From an uncultured Balneola sp. (GTDB lineage Bacteria; Bacteroidota; Rhodothermia; Balneolales; Balneolaceae): a DNA stretch of 64,000 bases. The DNA is taken from contig CABZWK010000001.1 of the NCBI GenBank assembly GCA_902529365.1, positions 62,001 through 126,000 of the forward strand. Reading direction: 5' to 3'. The position numbers and the translations under genes were made by a program. The notes beneath the pieces are model-generated. The model was not told the origin of the DNA, ran no database searches, and saw nothing but the letters and a program-made list of their open reading frames with translations. Shown here piece after piece: positions 17,798 through 26,547 of the stretch (positions within the stretch are counted from its first letter, which is position 1; each line of letters starts with the position of its first letter).

Positions 17798-18946
17798 CTA
17801 GCCTTTATCGCCGTTTAACTGTTTTGGATAACTACCAAATATTTTTATTTCTTCGGCTTCTTTTCGTAATTCATCTATTGCCACAGCCGTATGACTATCG
17901 AACACATTAGCTTCAATATCTACATAGAATGAATATCGGAAAGGTTCGTTCATGCGTGGACGAGATTCTAGTTTGCACACATTAATCCCATGCCGGTGAA
18001 ACACACTAAGACATTCAACCAAGGATCCTTCATGATGAGATGTGACCATCATGAGTGAGGTTTTTGAAGGGAATTGTGGATCGACTTCTATGGCCTTGCG
18101 AGATACAACTACAAATCTAGTATAATTCTCTTGTTGATTGGCTATGTCATGGGCTATTATATGAAGTCCATATAAATCTGCCGCATGCGCACCAGCTATG
18201 GCCGCTTGGGATAGATCTCCGTCTTCGAGTACACGTTTAGCTGAAATGGCCGTGTCTAGATAGGATTCGACGGTACACCTGGGAATGCTTGATAAAAAAT
18301 GTGTGCATTGTTCTATGGCTTTAGGGTGTGACAAAATACGTCTAACTTTATTCAATTCTACCGATTCAACAGCCAGCAAACAGTGTACAATTTTAATGAT
18401 CTCTTCACCTACAATGTGCAGATTCGATGCTCCCAGAATATCATAAATATCATTTATAGAACCCGCTGTAGTATTTTCAATGGGTAACATAGCATAATCT
18501 ACCCGTTCATCTTTTAAAGCTTGAGCCGCTTCTTGAAAGGTATCGTACCCGTAGTAATCTATTTGTTTATGCCGCTCCTCGAAGTGTCGCATAGCCGCTA
18601 GATGGCTGTATGCCCCATCGGTACCTTGATAGCTCACTCTAATACGCCCCTGACCATTTTTATTTTGAAGATCGACTAAGGAATGCGTTTGATATCGCAC
18701 CGAATTGGTAATAATTTCTCTAAACAAATGCTCCGCATAATATCGATCTAAGCCTTCTTCATTGGCAAAATAACGAATTTTACTAAGTAGTTTTTCTTCT
18801 CTTTCTAGATCTCTAATACCGCTATTATTAGCGAGTTTAAGCGCTGCTACTTCTTTAACTACTTGTTGACGTTGAGCTAATGCTTTGACGATACGCTTGT
18901 CTATATCATCCAGTCTGTCCCGTATGGAATGGAGTTTTTCTTTCAT
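17798..18946 (-). CDS. pheA: Bifunctional chorismate mutase/prephenate dehydratase (P-protein)
   Basis: This 382-residue enzyme makes phenylpyruvate from chorismate. Residues 1-90 form an AroQ-type chorismate mutase (IRDRLDDIDKRIVKAL, then REEKLL). About 100-280 is the prephenate dehydratase domain (VSYQGTDGAYSHLA, LPIENTTAGSINDIYDIL, and the catalytic TRF in NYTRFVV). The C-terminal ACT domain carries HEGSLVECL and ESRP, the phenylalanine-binding motif for feedback control. It is convergent with xseA and has a 355-base upstream spacer. Confidence 0.95.
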   Translation of the reverse strand: MKEKLHSIRDRLDDIDKRIVKALAQRQQVVKEVAALKLANNSGIRDLEREEKLLSKIRYFANEEGLDRYYAEHLFREIITNSVRYQTHSLVDLQNKNGQGRIRVSYQGTDGAYSHLAAMRHFEERHKQIDYYGYDTFQEAAQALKDERVDYAMLPIENTTAGSINDIYDILGASNLHIVGEEIIKIVHCLLAVESVELNKVRRILSHPKAIEQCTHFLSSIPRCTVESYLDTAISAKRVLEDGDLSQAAIAGAHAADLYGLHIIAHDIANQQENYTRFVVVSRKAIEVDPQFPSKTSLMMVTSHHEGSLVECLSVFHRHGINVCKLESRPRMNEPFRYSFYVDIEANVFDSHTAVAIDELRKEAEEIKIFGSYPKQLNGDKG

Positions 18947-19301
18947 CGAATAATCAGCTGCGAATATATTATGGGTGGTTGTGAGGTGTAATTAGCAGCT
19001 TTGAGTAGGTTTATGAATAACTCATCGCTGCGGTTGCAGAATATAGCATAAATTTTCCCCTTTCAGAATCCATTTTGTGAAGCTATGATAGGCTATCGAA
19101 ATGATGACCTTTTTTTCTTTCTTCTTCACATAAAGTTCATAATAAGGCTGTATTTATATGAGTATATAACATAAAATATCTTGTTAGATAATAATTCACC
19201 ATCAATCACTTACTACAACGTCAAACTTTCAGATTAAGTGAGTTGATGATATACACTATTTTTCACATTCATTATTAAATCATTCATCTAATTATTACAT
19301 C
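18947..19301. other. Intergenic region between pheA and the azurin gene
   Basis: This 355-base AT-rich spacer separates divergent genes and should hold both promoters. I find no perfect TAnnTTTG with correct spacing, no RNA gene and no strong hairpin. TATTTTTC about 45 bases before the azurin start is the nearest -7-like match. Confidence 0.4.
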
Positions 19302-19775
19302 ATGACATTACTACTTAGCGTATTATTCGCTTTCTCTAGTTTAATTACCTCTGTACTTACTCCTAGTTTATCTTTTATGAGTGAGATGGAAAATTCAAGT
19401 GATAAAATTGAAATCGTAATCGAAAGTAACGATCAAATGCGCTTTAATCTTTCTGAAATCACTGTTAAGCAGGGTCAAACTGTTGTGCTAACTTTAAAGC
19501 ATATGGGTAAATTACCCAAAGCTGCAATGGGTCATAACTGGGTTTTACTCCAGCCAGATACTGATTTAGCCACTTTTGCTATGAAAGCCATGAAAGCTAG
19601 GGACAATGAGTATGTACCAGCGGAGGCACCTGAAGTTGTGGTCAACACCATATTATTAGGTGGCGGTGAAGAAACCACTATAGAATTCGAAGCACCAGCA
19701 CCTGGTACTTACTCCTTTATTTGCAGTTTCCCAGGTCATTATGCCCTAATGCAAGGAACGTTTATTGTAGAGTAA
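19302..19775 (+). CDS. azu: Azurin-type blue copper protein
   Basis: The 157-residue protein begins with a hydrophobic export signal (about 1-28) and then an azurin-like cupredoxin. The type 1 copper ligands can be assigned: G77-H78 in AMGHNW, and C141, H146 and M150 in CSFPGHYALMQG. The Cys-5-His-4-Met spacing is that of azurins. It should act as a periplasmic single-electron carrier, for example to a terminal oxidase or nitrite/nitrous oxide reductase. A strong intrinsic terminator follows at 19804, so it is probably a monocistronic unit. Confidence 0.93.
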   Translation: MTLLLSVLFAFSSLITSVLTPSLSFMSEMENSSDKIEIVIESNDQMRFNLSEITVKQGQTVVLTLKHMGKLPKAAMGHNWVLLQPDTDLATFAMKAMKARDNEYVPAEAPEVVVNTILLGGGEETTIEFEAPAPGTYSFICSFPGHYALMQGTFIVE

Positions 19776-19803
19776 GGCATTAGGTACATTGCTAACATTA
19801 TAT

Positions 19804-19832
19804 AGAGCTTAGTACCCCTAGGCTCTTTTTTT
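19804..19832 (+). terminator. Rho-independent terminator after the azurin gene
   Basis: AGAGCTTAG at 19804-19812 pairs with CTAGGCTCT at 19818-19826 (one T-G pair), with a five-base loop, and is followed at once by a run of T residues. It separates the azurin gene from the next ORF. Confidence 0.85.
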
Positions 19833-19873
19833 ATTTGCGTTTTCAGATATTAATACACCAAAGTAATAAAACG

Positions 19874-20284
19874 ATGAGTACTACTTTTAAAACGCCGGTC
19901 AAAAGTCGCCGAGGCCTCTCCTTTTTTGTTGGATTTATTGGTGCTTACTTAGTGCCCATTGGACTCAGTAATCTCTTAGTAGCAATTGGCCTGAGAGAAA
20001 CATTCAGTGCAACGAATACCGAGTACATAGCGTATGGTGTGTCAGGTCTAGTCTTAGGATATGCCTGTATGTCTATTACCCCAGTTCATCGAGTGCGCAT
20101 ACTTTCCTATTTAATTGGTAGTATTCTGGTAATGGATGCTATCGCATTTTTTTCGGGTCGTTTACCCTTGGCTTTTTTAATTGATCGAATGGTTTTCTTA
20201 GGCTCATTTAGTTTTTCTGGTATCATAAGCCTATTTCATAATAAAGAATCTTCTATTGAAACAATAGTAAACGCAGATGGCTAA
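19874..20284 (+). CDS. Small polytopic membrane protein, unknown function
   Basis: From the ATG at 19874 this is 136 residues with four likely membrane helices (about 16-40, 48-66, 73-92 and 100-120). An in-frame start at 19835 would lie just after the azurin terminator and is less likely. I do not recognise a family. Its 3' end abuts the convergent AAA+ gene with no intervening base. Proximity to azurin is suggestive but separated by a terminator. Confidence 0.6.
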   Translation: MSTTFKTPVKSRRGLSFFVGFIGAYLVPIGLSNLLVAIGLRETFSATNTEYIAYGVSGLVLGYACMSITPVHRVRILSYLIGSILVMDAIAFFSGRLPLAFLIDRMVFLGSFSFSGIISLFHNKESSIETIVNADG

Positions 20285-22000
20285 TTAAGCTATCCTGATG
20301 CGTAGCTCTTCTATTCGCATGAGTAACTCTTGCCGATGCATTTGCGTGTAAAGATCTGGCAATAATTTCTTAGAGGTACATTCTAATACAGCCAATAAGG
20401 TTTGTAATTCTACCTCTTCAGGATAGGTTGGAGGAATAAAGTTTTGAATGACCTGTTCAAGCATGGCTAGATCCACCGAATCTTTACCATGTGCAACTGC
20501 TTCAAATTTTGCCCGTGTCAATACCGCTTCCATATCGGCACCCGACAGATGGTACGAATCTGATAAAAGTAGATCCGGTACCGCCTCTTCTTCTAATTTA
20601 ATCTTAGTTTTTTTCGCCATTGCCCTAAAAAGCTCTTCTTTTTCATCGCTATTCTGAGGGGGAAATAAGGCAAGGTGTTCTTCGGCTCTACCCTGTCGTT
20701 TCAAATCAATAGGCATTAAATCCGGACGTGCTGTCATTAAAAACCAAATAATTCGGCCTCGATGCTCAGTGTTACTCATAAAACTGGCAATTTGAGAGAA
20801 TACCCTACTCGATACACCACTATCACCTGAGGCTGAACGATCTCCTAAGTAAGCATCCGCTTCATCAATCATTACCGCTACGGGTGCCATAGCCTCTAGC
20901 AAGTGTAGTATTTTTTCTAGATTCCCTTCGGTAACACCCTGCCATTGACTTCGAAAGTTTTTTAATTTTACCATTGGAATACCTACGTCCTTAGCAAAGC
21001 ACTGAACTAAAAAAGTCTTACCGGTACCCACAGGCCCACAAACCAGATACCCTATGGGAAGTACTTCTGGATTACCTTCTTTCAATGCTTTCGCAGTTAA
21101 TTGTAAGTGCTCCTTTACTAGACGATGTCCTGCAACATCTTTCAATGAGAAGGTAGATTTAACAAATTCCAACAAGCCATAGGCTTCAGCTTCGATAAGT
21201 TCTTTTTTTGTTTGAGTAATCGTATCTAGATTCAATGGCTCTTTATTTTCTTTTGCATTGAAATAGAGCGATTGCAGCTGAAGTATTGTCAAGCCGGCTG
21301 TTTGTTGGGCCAGAACATGAATAGGCAGCTCAAAAACCTTTGCGTATTCATCTTCTGGTATTTCTGATTCCAAATACCTACGCCGTGCAGATGCGTCCGG
21401 ATGTGGTATGGAAATTTCAGAAGTATAGGGATGCTGAATTAATGTACGATTTAGGTCATTTAAGTTCTCTGTAAGAATTATATGAGTAAAATCACCACCT
21501 AACAGAACAGGGTCTTGAGCCCAACGAGTTATGTATACTAAGGCATTCCTATCCTCTACGCCCGTAGATCCCGCATCATTCATAGGAACGATTGTTTCTG
21601 CATGCTCTGTAATAAGCGCTACACTTTTATTTTGACCCAATCGTAACCTAAAGTAAGACTCAAGTATGGAAAAGATTCGAACTGGATCTTTGGGTAACGA
21701 TGTAGCATAGGTCGTGCCTAAGAGAGAATCTCGTGCTTGTAATGCTTGCTCAAAATCTTCTCGGGATGCTTTATCTCTAAAATAAATGCCAGAAGCGCGG
21801 TTATAAAAAAGAACGATATCTCGTGCACCAAAAAACTCATCGGCTAAGAATTCATACAACCTCAAAAATTGAGGTGCCGATTCTTCAGAACCAATACTGA
21901 CCAAGTCATGCACATTACCATGTATGAGGAAGGTATTTAACGTTCTACTTAAATACTTTTTCGCACATTCTTGTGACCAAATTGGATAGTGTGTAATCAT
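20285..22000 (-). CDS. AAA+ ATPase with unassigned N-terminal domain
   Basis: This 571-residue protein has one AAA+ module in its second half: Walker A GPVGTGKT near residue 315, Walker B VAVMIDEAD near 370, an arginine-finger region with GRIIWFLMTARPDL and RQGRAEEH, and a C-terminal lid with HLSGADMEAVLTRAK. The module resembles FtsH/Vps4/26S-proteasome type AAA. The first 280 residues are soluble and look like a degenerate P-loop or helical domain (SIGSEES..., HAETIVPM, THIILTENLNDLN), with no motif I can name. No protease domain or membrane segment is present, so it is likely a remodelling ATPase with an unknown client. Confidence 0.75.
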   Translation of the reverse strand: MITHYPIWSQECAKKYLSRTLNTFLIHGNVHDLVSIGSEESAPQFLRLYEFLADEFFGARDIVLFYNRASGIYFRDKASREDFEQALQARDSLLGTTYATSLPKDPVRIFSILESYFRLRLGQNKSVALITEHAETIVPMNDAGSTGVEDRNALVYITRWAQDPVLLGGDFTHIILTENLNDLNRTLIQHPYTSEISIPHPDASARRRYLESEIPEDEYAKVFELPIHVLAQQTAGLTILQLQSLYFNAKENKEPLNLDTITQTKKELIEAEAYGLLEFVKSTFSLKDVAGHRLVKEHLQLTAKALKEGNPEVLPIGYLVCGPVGTGKTFLVQCFAKDVGIPMVKLKNFRSQWQGVTEGNLEKILHLLEAMAPVAVMIDEADAYLGDRSASGDSGVSSRVFSQIASFMSNTEHRGRIIWFLMTARPDLMPIDLKRQGRAEEHLALFPPQNSDEKEELFRAMAKKTKIKLEEEAVPDLLLSDSYHLSGADMEAVLTRAKFEAVAHGKDSVDLAMLEQVIQNFIPPTYPEEVELQTLLAVLECTSKKLLPDLYTQMHRQELLMRIEELRIRIA

Positions 22001-22052
22001 AGGCTGTGTATGGTTATTAATAAAACAGAGCTAATATGATCACGACCTAAAA

Positions 22053-23336
22053 TCAATCGCGATCTAAAACAACCATTTTTACGGTTTCAATTCGACTTTG
22101 TGTCGCTTTACTGATAATAAATCGAAATTCCTCAATAACACATTCTTCGTTGACTCTAGGAATACGACCTAAATGATTGATAATAAATCCTGCTAGAGTG
22201 TCATATTCATTGGGTTCTTCAGGAACATTTATTTCCTCAAATTTTTGATTGAGTTCTTCTATCTCTACATTCCCACTAATGATATACGTATGGTCAGCAA
22301 TGCGTTTCATAATCTCATCTTCCACGTCATGTTCGTCCTGAATATCACCCACTAGTTCTTCTAATACATCCTCTATAGTTACCATACCAGCCGTTCCACC
22401 GTATTCATCCAGCACTATGGCAACCGATAAATTTGCTTGTCTAAATTCTGCCAATAGATCTTTTGACTTCTTGGTATAAGGTACCAATTTAATTGGTCGT
22501 AGAATTTCTTGTATGGTTTTGGGGTTATTAAATAAATCATAGGCATACACAACCCCTATTACATCGTCAATTGATTCTTTGTAAACGGGTAACTTTGAAT
22601 GCCCCGAACTAATGAATAGCTGACTGACCTCATCTATTGATGTCCCTTTTTCTACCGCTTCGATTTCGATCCTAGGCACCATACTTTCTTTTACTCGTTT
22701 ATTTGACAATTCGAGTACATTATGCAATATCTCCGAGTCATCCTGATCCAAGTCCCCATTACCTCCACTATCTCGAAGCTCTTGAACAATCCGCTCAACA
22801 TCCTGTCGACGATAAATGGAGGAAGTATCCTCTGATTCATTGGAAATTAACGAGATGATTTGCCGTGAAGCTCCATCGGCAATAATGATCAGTGGTCGCA
22901 ACACAAAGTGTAAGACTCGAAGTGGCAATGCGATAAAATGGATGAGTGAATCTGCTTGTGCTCTAAAAATAGCTTTGGGTAAGATTTCACCAAAAATCAT
23001 GATAAATACAGAGGCCAGTATGGTCTGTAAACTCAAAACCATGAGTTCGCTTGGAAGTTCCCCTACATAATCGAGATATATCTGAGTAATTGGATCTGCT
23101 AAGAATATAGCCATCAAAGTAGCATAAACTACATTGACAATGTTATTACCCACCAATGTGGTGGTTAGAAAACTTTCCGGCCTACTTTTGAAAAAGTCTA
23201 TGGCTTTCGCCACCAAATTTATTCGGCGCGATGCTACTTCTAGCTTAAGCTTGTTAGCGGAAACAAATGCGATTTCAGAACCCGAAAAAAAACCGCTTAA
23301 TATCAAAGTTCCAAGAATTAGAAGCCACTCATTCAT
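22053..23336 (-). CDS. CNNM/CorC-HlyC family membrane protein (GldE-like)
   Basis: This 427-residue protein has an N-terminal DUF21/CNNM membrane domain with FFSGSEIAFVSAN (about 15-27) and TTTLVGNNIVNV, two CBS domains at about 205-330 (MVPRIEIEAV..., FISSGHSKLPVY, LDEYGGTAGMVTIEDVLEELVGDI), and a C-terminal CorC_HlyC domain. The family is linked to Mg2+/Co2+ transport. In Bacteroidota the same architecture is called GldE and is linked to gliding and type IX secretion. I cannot separate those roles here. It is 79 bases downstream of the enoyl-CoA hydratase gene. Confidence 0.85.
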   Translation of the reverse strand: MNEWLLILGTLILSGFFSGSEIAFVSANKLKLEVASRRINLVAKAIDFFKSRPESFLTTTLVGNNIVNVVYATLMAIFLADPITQIYLDYVGELPSELMVLSLQTILASVFIMIFGEILPKAIFRAQADSLIHFIALPLRVLHFVLRPLIIIADGASRQIISLISNESEDTSSIYRRQDVERIVQELRDSGGNGDLDQDDSEILHNVLELSNKRVKESMVPRIEIEAVEKGTSIDEVSQLFISSGHSKLPVYKESIDDVIGVVYAYDLFNNPKTIQEILRPIKLVPYTKKSKDLLAEFRQANLSVAIVLDEYGGTAGMVTIEDVLEELVGDIQDEHDVEDEIMKRIADHTYIISGNVEIEELNQKFEEINVPEEPNEYDTLAGFIINHLGRIPRVNEECVIEEFRFIISKATQSRIETVKMVVLDRD

Positions 23337-23415
23337 TTCGTGGCCTCCTTAGATGTGTAGTTTATATGTAATCTACTCGATGGAGGTTCGTCGTTCATTA
23401 ATTACTTATTGGTTC

Positions 23416-24225
23416 TCATTTATTTTGAAACCCAGGATTTCTTTTTTCTAGGAAGGCATTAACTCCTTCTTCGAAATCATGTGTTTCGAAAAGCGTACCG
23501 AAAAGACTCGCTTCTTTCTCAAAAAATTGCGTTGAATACATATTTTGTTGTGATTTCATAGCAAAAATAACGCTTTTTATGGCCATAGGTGCCATCGAAC
23601 ACAACGGAGTAATCCATTCTTTTGCCAGATCCAACATATTCTCGTTTTCTTGCTCTAATATAGCATTAAATATCCCTACATCTACCCCTTGCTTTGCGGT
23701 AATTGTTTTGGCTGTGGTCATCCATTCCATTGCTTTAGCATATCCGATTAGACGTGGTAGCCTAACGGTTCCTCCAAAGCCAGGAATTAATCCCAACTTG
23801 ACCTCTGGAAACCCAATGATGGCGTTTGGAGCGGCTAGCCTAAAGTCACATGCAATGGCTAATTCCGCACCACCACCTAGTGCATATCCTTCTACGAGCG
23901 CTACAGTCGGTACAGGAAGCTGCTCTATCTGTCCAAAGATACGTTGCCCTCTGGTCGATACAGCCTGCGCTTCAACTTTGGTTTTTCCTTTAAATTCTTT
24001 GATATCCGCACCTGCTACAAAGGCCTTAGACCCTGCCCCTTGTAAGATAATACAGCGTATTGGGTTAGTTGACTGCTCTAATTTCGGGTGGATTTGAGTG
24101 GACCATTCATCCAGTTCCTCAAGCACATCAGCATTTAGCGCATTCAAGACTTCTGGCCGGTTTATAGTTAGCACAGCTACTTGCCCCTCTACCTCCCAAA
24201 TAAGGTGCTCAAATGATGTTCTCAT
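23416..24225 (-). CDS. Enoyl-CoA hydratase/isomerase family protein
   Basis: This 269-residue crotonase-fold enzyme has the oxyanion motifs AFVAGADIKEF (about 68-78) and YALGGGAELAIACDFRLA, and the two catalytic glutamates, E121 (GGAELA) and E141 (FPEVKLG), 20 residues apart as in true enoyl-CoA hydratases. It should hydrate 2-enoyl-CoA in beta-oxidation or a related pathway. It starts two bases after the stop of the upstream coiled-coil membrane gene, so it is likely the last or a late gene of the pspA transcript. Confidence 0.9.
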   Translation of the reverse strand: MRTSFEHLIWEVEGQVAVLTINRPEVLNALNADVLEELDEWSTQIHPKLEQSTNPIRCIILQGAGSKAFVAGADIKEFKGKTKVEAQAVSTRGQRIFGQIEQLPVPTVALVEGYALGGGAELAIACDFRLAAPNAIIGFPEVKLGLIPGFGGTVRLPRLIGYAKAMEWMTTAKTITAKQGVDVGIFNAILEQENENMLDLAKEWITPLCSMAPMAIKSVIFAMKSQQNMYSTQFFEKEASLFGTLFETHDFEEGVNAFLEKRNPGFQNK

Positions 24226-24227
24226 GG

Positions 24228-25217
24228 TTAATGCCTCTTTGGCTTCTTGGATGAGCTATTTAAACTGTTTGATTCAGTTGTTCTGAGATTGTCATTCAAA
24301 GAAGCTTGATTTGAATCAGTGGTGCTATAGGAAGCTTCCTTAAATGCTCCAGATTCGTTTGAGCTTGCTTTTTTTGCTTCAATTTGCATGAGTAACTCAT
24401 CCAGTTGTGCTTCAGAGTAATATTCCTGCGCTTGACTTTCATGTGTATCTAAATCCATCGCATCCAGTAATTCAGCTGTTTCATCCACATCCGTCAATAA
24501 ATTATCCAACTGGAATCCAATTTCCTCCGGCTTATTCATGGTCATAGATTGCTCGTATATGTATCGAATGGCATCTTCTATAGTTTCTAGGTGGGTCTCA
24601 CACATAGCATATTTGTCTTGAGCCACAGTGAATTTTTGCAATCGCTTCTGCAAAATAGTCACTCGCCTAGTTTTCGAATCTTTAAGTTTTCCAGGTTCAA
24701 GCGTTTTAATATGATTGATTAATTGAATCAATTCTGTCTCGACTTGCTTCTCTACTTGAACATTCAAATAGACATTATATCGTCTGATAAGATCTAAAAG
24801 ATTTAAATGATTGGTTAATAAACTCTCTAATTTTTCAGAAATAGCGCTAAGCAAGCCCTGTGAAGTGTAGGGTAGTTTGTCAAAATTTTCAGTTATGAGC
24901 TTAGTGAGGTGTTTCGATACCAAAAACCGCTTTTGAGAAGCTTGATCCAACGACTGAAAAATAGCTTTGTCGTTATTGGTATGGTAACGCTCTTGCATTT
25001 TTTTGAGTTCAATACTTTTTCGAACCTCCGGTAATTTAGTGGCAATTCCAAGATACATGAGCTCAGCCCCCATGAGCCCTGACAATAGGGCTATTCCTAG
25101 GTCTGGCACATAGGATGTTAAGGCCACCGAACTAGCCCCTCCTATAATAAGTGCTACAAGATTGATGGGGTGCTTAAAAACTTCTCGAGCATAATTTATT
25201 GAGCGTTCAGTATTCAT
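24228..25217 (-). CDS. Membrane-anchored coiled-coil protein in the pspA operon, unknown function
   Basis: This 329-residue protein has two hydrophobic segments near the N-terminus (about 17-33 and 38-58; LVALIIGGASSVAL, GIALLSGLMGAELMYLGIA), then a long, mostly helical charged region and a serine- and asparagine-rich tail ending in KKPKRH. No enzymatic motif is visible. It lies seven bases after the 139-residue gene and two bases before enoyl-CoA hydratase. Position and helical content suggest a partner of PspA at the inner membrane; that is inference. Confidence 0.65.
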   Translation of the reverse strand: MNTERSINYAREVFKHPINLVALIIGGASSVALTSYVPDLGIALLSGLMGAELMYLGIATKLPEVRKSIELKKMQERYHTNNDKAIFQSLDQASQKRFLVSKHLTKLITENFDKLPYTSQGLLSAISEKLESLLTNHLNLLDLIRRYNVYLNVQVEKQVETELIQLINHIKTLEPGKLKDSKTRRVTILQKRLQKFTVAQDKYAMCETHLETIEDAIRYIYEQSMTMNKPEEIGFQLDNLLTDVDETAELLDAMDLDTHESQAQEYYSEAQLDELLMQIEAKKASSNESGAFKEASYSTTDSNQASLNDNLRTTESNSLNSSSKKPKRH

Positions 25218-25224
25218 TGTTTCT

Positions 25225-25644
25225 CTACTGCTTACCTATAGTTTTACTTGTTTTACTAGCTCTGGCTCTTTTGTTTATTTCGTCGTTGATTAAACCCATT
25301 TCGTTTTTGATTATTTCTAGGCTCTCTTTCGCCTTTATTTGTTGGGATTTACTAGCCTCTTTGGCCGTACTAGCTTTTTCAAGCTTCGAATCAATATCAG
25401 ATTTATCAACGTTCCCAGTGTGATCTTGCGATTTGGAAAATTCGGTTTGTCCAGACGAATCAATATCGTTGAATGTCAACCCTAAACATGACAAAGATGC
25501 TTCTACCCCGTTTAAGGCACGTTGTACTGCTGCACTTCGAACCGCAGCTTTATGCTCTTTCTTCAGTTCTTTGACATCCGAATAATGCTGTTTCCAAACG
25601 TTTTTTAATGCTTCAAACTCGGTATGTTTCGTTTCCTTGGACAA
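25225..25644 (-). CDS. Small coiled-coil protein in the pspA operon, unknown function
   Basis: The product is 139 residues, highly charged and helical throughout (WKQHYSDVKELKKEHKAA..., then LEKASTAKEASKSQQIK), without signal peptide, membrane segment or recognised motif. It begins five bases after pspA and ends seven bases before the membrane coiled-coil gene, so translation of the three is probably coupled. I do not recognise the family. Confidence 0.6.
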   Translation of the reverse strand: MSKETKHTEFEALKNVWKQHYSDVKELKKEHKAAVRSAAVQRALNGVEASLSCLGLTFNDIDSSGQTEFSKSQDHTGNVDKSDIDSKLEKASTAKEASKSQQIKAKESLEIIKNEMGLINDEINKRARASKTSKTIGKQ

Positions 25645-25649
25645 ATTGA

Positions 25650-26468
25650 CTAGGATTTTGAGCCAATTGATTTCTTGGTAGACGTATTTTCCTGAGTTGG
25701 GTTGCTATTTTCTTCCTCCGAAGACTCTATATCTACACTCCCCTCACTGGTTAATGCATCTTGTTCAGCGTCGGTGTCAGTTAATGGCTGCTTTGATACT
25801 GCACTTTCAGGATTCATTTCCAGTTTAAATTGTTCTACTAACTCATGAGCTCGTAATTTTTCGGCATTAGCCTCAATTTCCATGGTTTGGGTATCTAAAC
25901 TATCCAATGCAATTTCCATTCTGGCTTCATTTTTAGCAGATTCTTCGTTGAGGCGATTAATCATTTCGTCATGTGTCTGATCTATTCCACCCACCTCAAA
26001 TTGCTCTAGGGTGTCAGCAATTTTCGCCTGCCATTCGGAACGTTCACTTGCTCTCAAAGCTTCTTTGGCTTCCTGTATCTTGCGGTCTTTTTCCCGCATG
26101 AACACCTCTTTCACCTTTAGTGCCTTTTCATAGGCTTTCTCTGCAAATTCAAGTTGATTTTTGGTTGAAATCAAATCCTCCTTAGCTTTTTCTAATTGCA
26201 ATGCATACCCTTCTGCTATATCGTCCCGATTTGCTTGAATGGCCGATTTAATTTTTCTAGTGAGATCCTGAACTCTTGCCTCCCCTCTACTAGCCTCTTT
26301 TTTTAGCATGATTAAATTTGCTTTGACCGTAGCAATATTCTCGTTCATTTGAGGGATTTGGTCATTAAGTTCGCGGATATTTTGTTCCAAAATCAATTTT
26401 GGATTTTCCATAGAGCTTACTAAGCCCCCGAACAAAGATTTAATGGCACGAATAAAACGTTGAAACAT
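25650..26468 (-). CDS. pspA: PspA/IM30 (ESCRT-III-like) membrane-stress protein
   Basis: This 272-residue PspA/IM30 protein starts with an amphipathic helix (MFQRFIRAIKSLFGG) followed by the conserved NPKLILEQNIRELNDQI and long coiled coils to about residue 215. The family binds damaged or stored-curvature-stressed inner membrane and forms ESCRT-III-like rods. About 55 acidic, disordered residues follow the core. No pspB/pspC or PspF-type regulator is nearby; the downstream partners are two unrecognised coiled-coil proteins. It is 79 bases downstream of the thymidine phosphorylase gene. Confidence 0.92.
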   Translation of the reverse strand: MFQRFIRAIKSLFGGLVSSMENPKLILEQNIRELNDQIPQMNENIATVKANLIMLKKEASRGEARVQDLTRKIKSAIQANRDDIAEGYALQLEKAKEDLISTKNQLEFAEKAYEKALKVKEVFMREKDRKIQEAKEALRASERSEWQAKIADTLEQFEVGGIDQTHDEMINRLNEESAKNEARMEIALDSLDTQTMEIEANAEKLRAHELVEQFKLEMNPESAVSKQPLTDTDAEQDALTSEGSVDIESSEEENSNPTQENTSTKKSIGSKS

Positions 26469-26547
26469 AACTTTTTAGACTATATGATTGATTAATTTTG
26501 CTGATTTCCTATTACTATAATGTATTTAAAAAAACGGATAAACTCTG

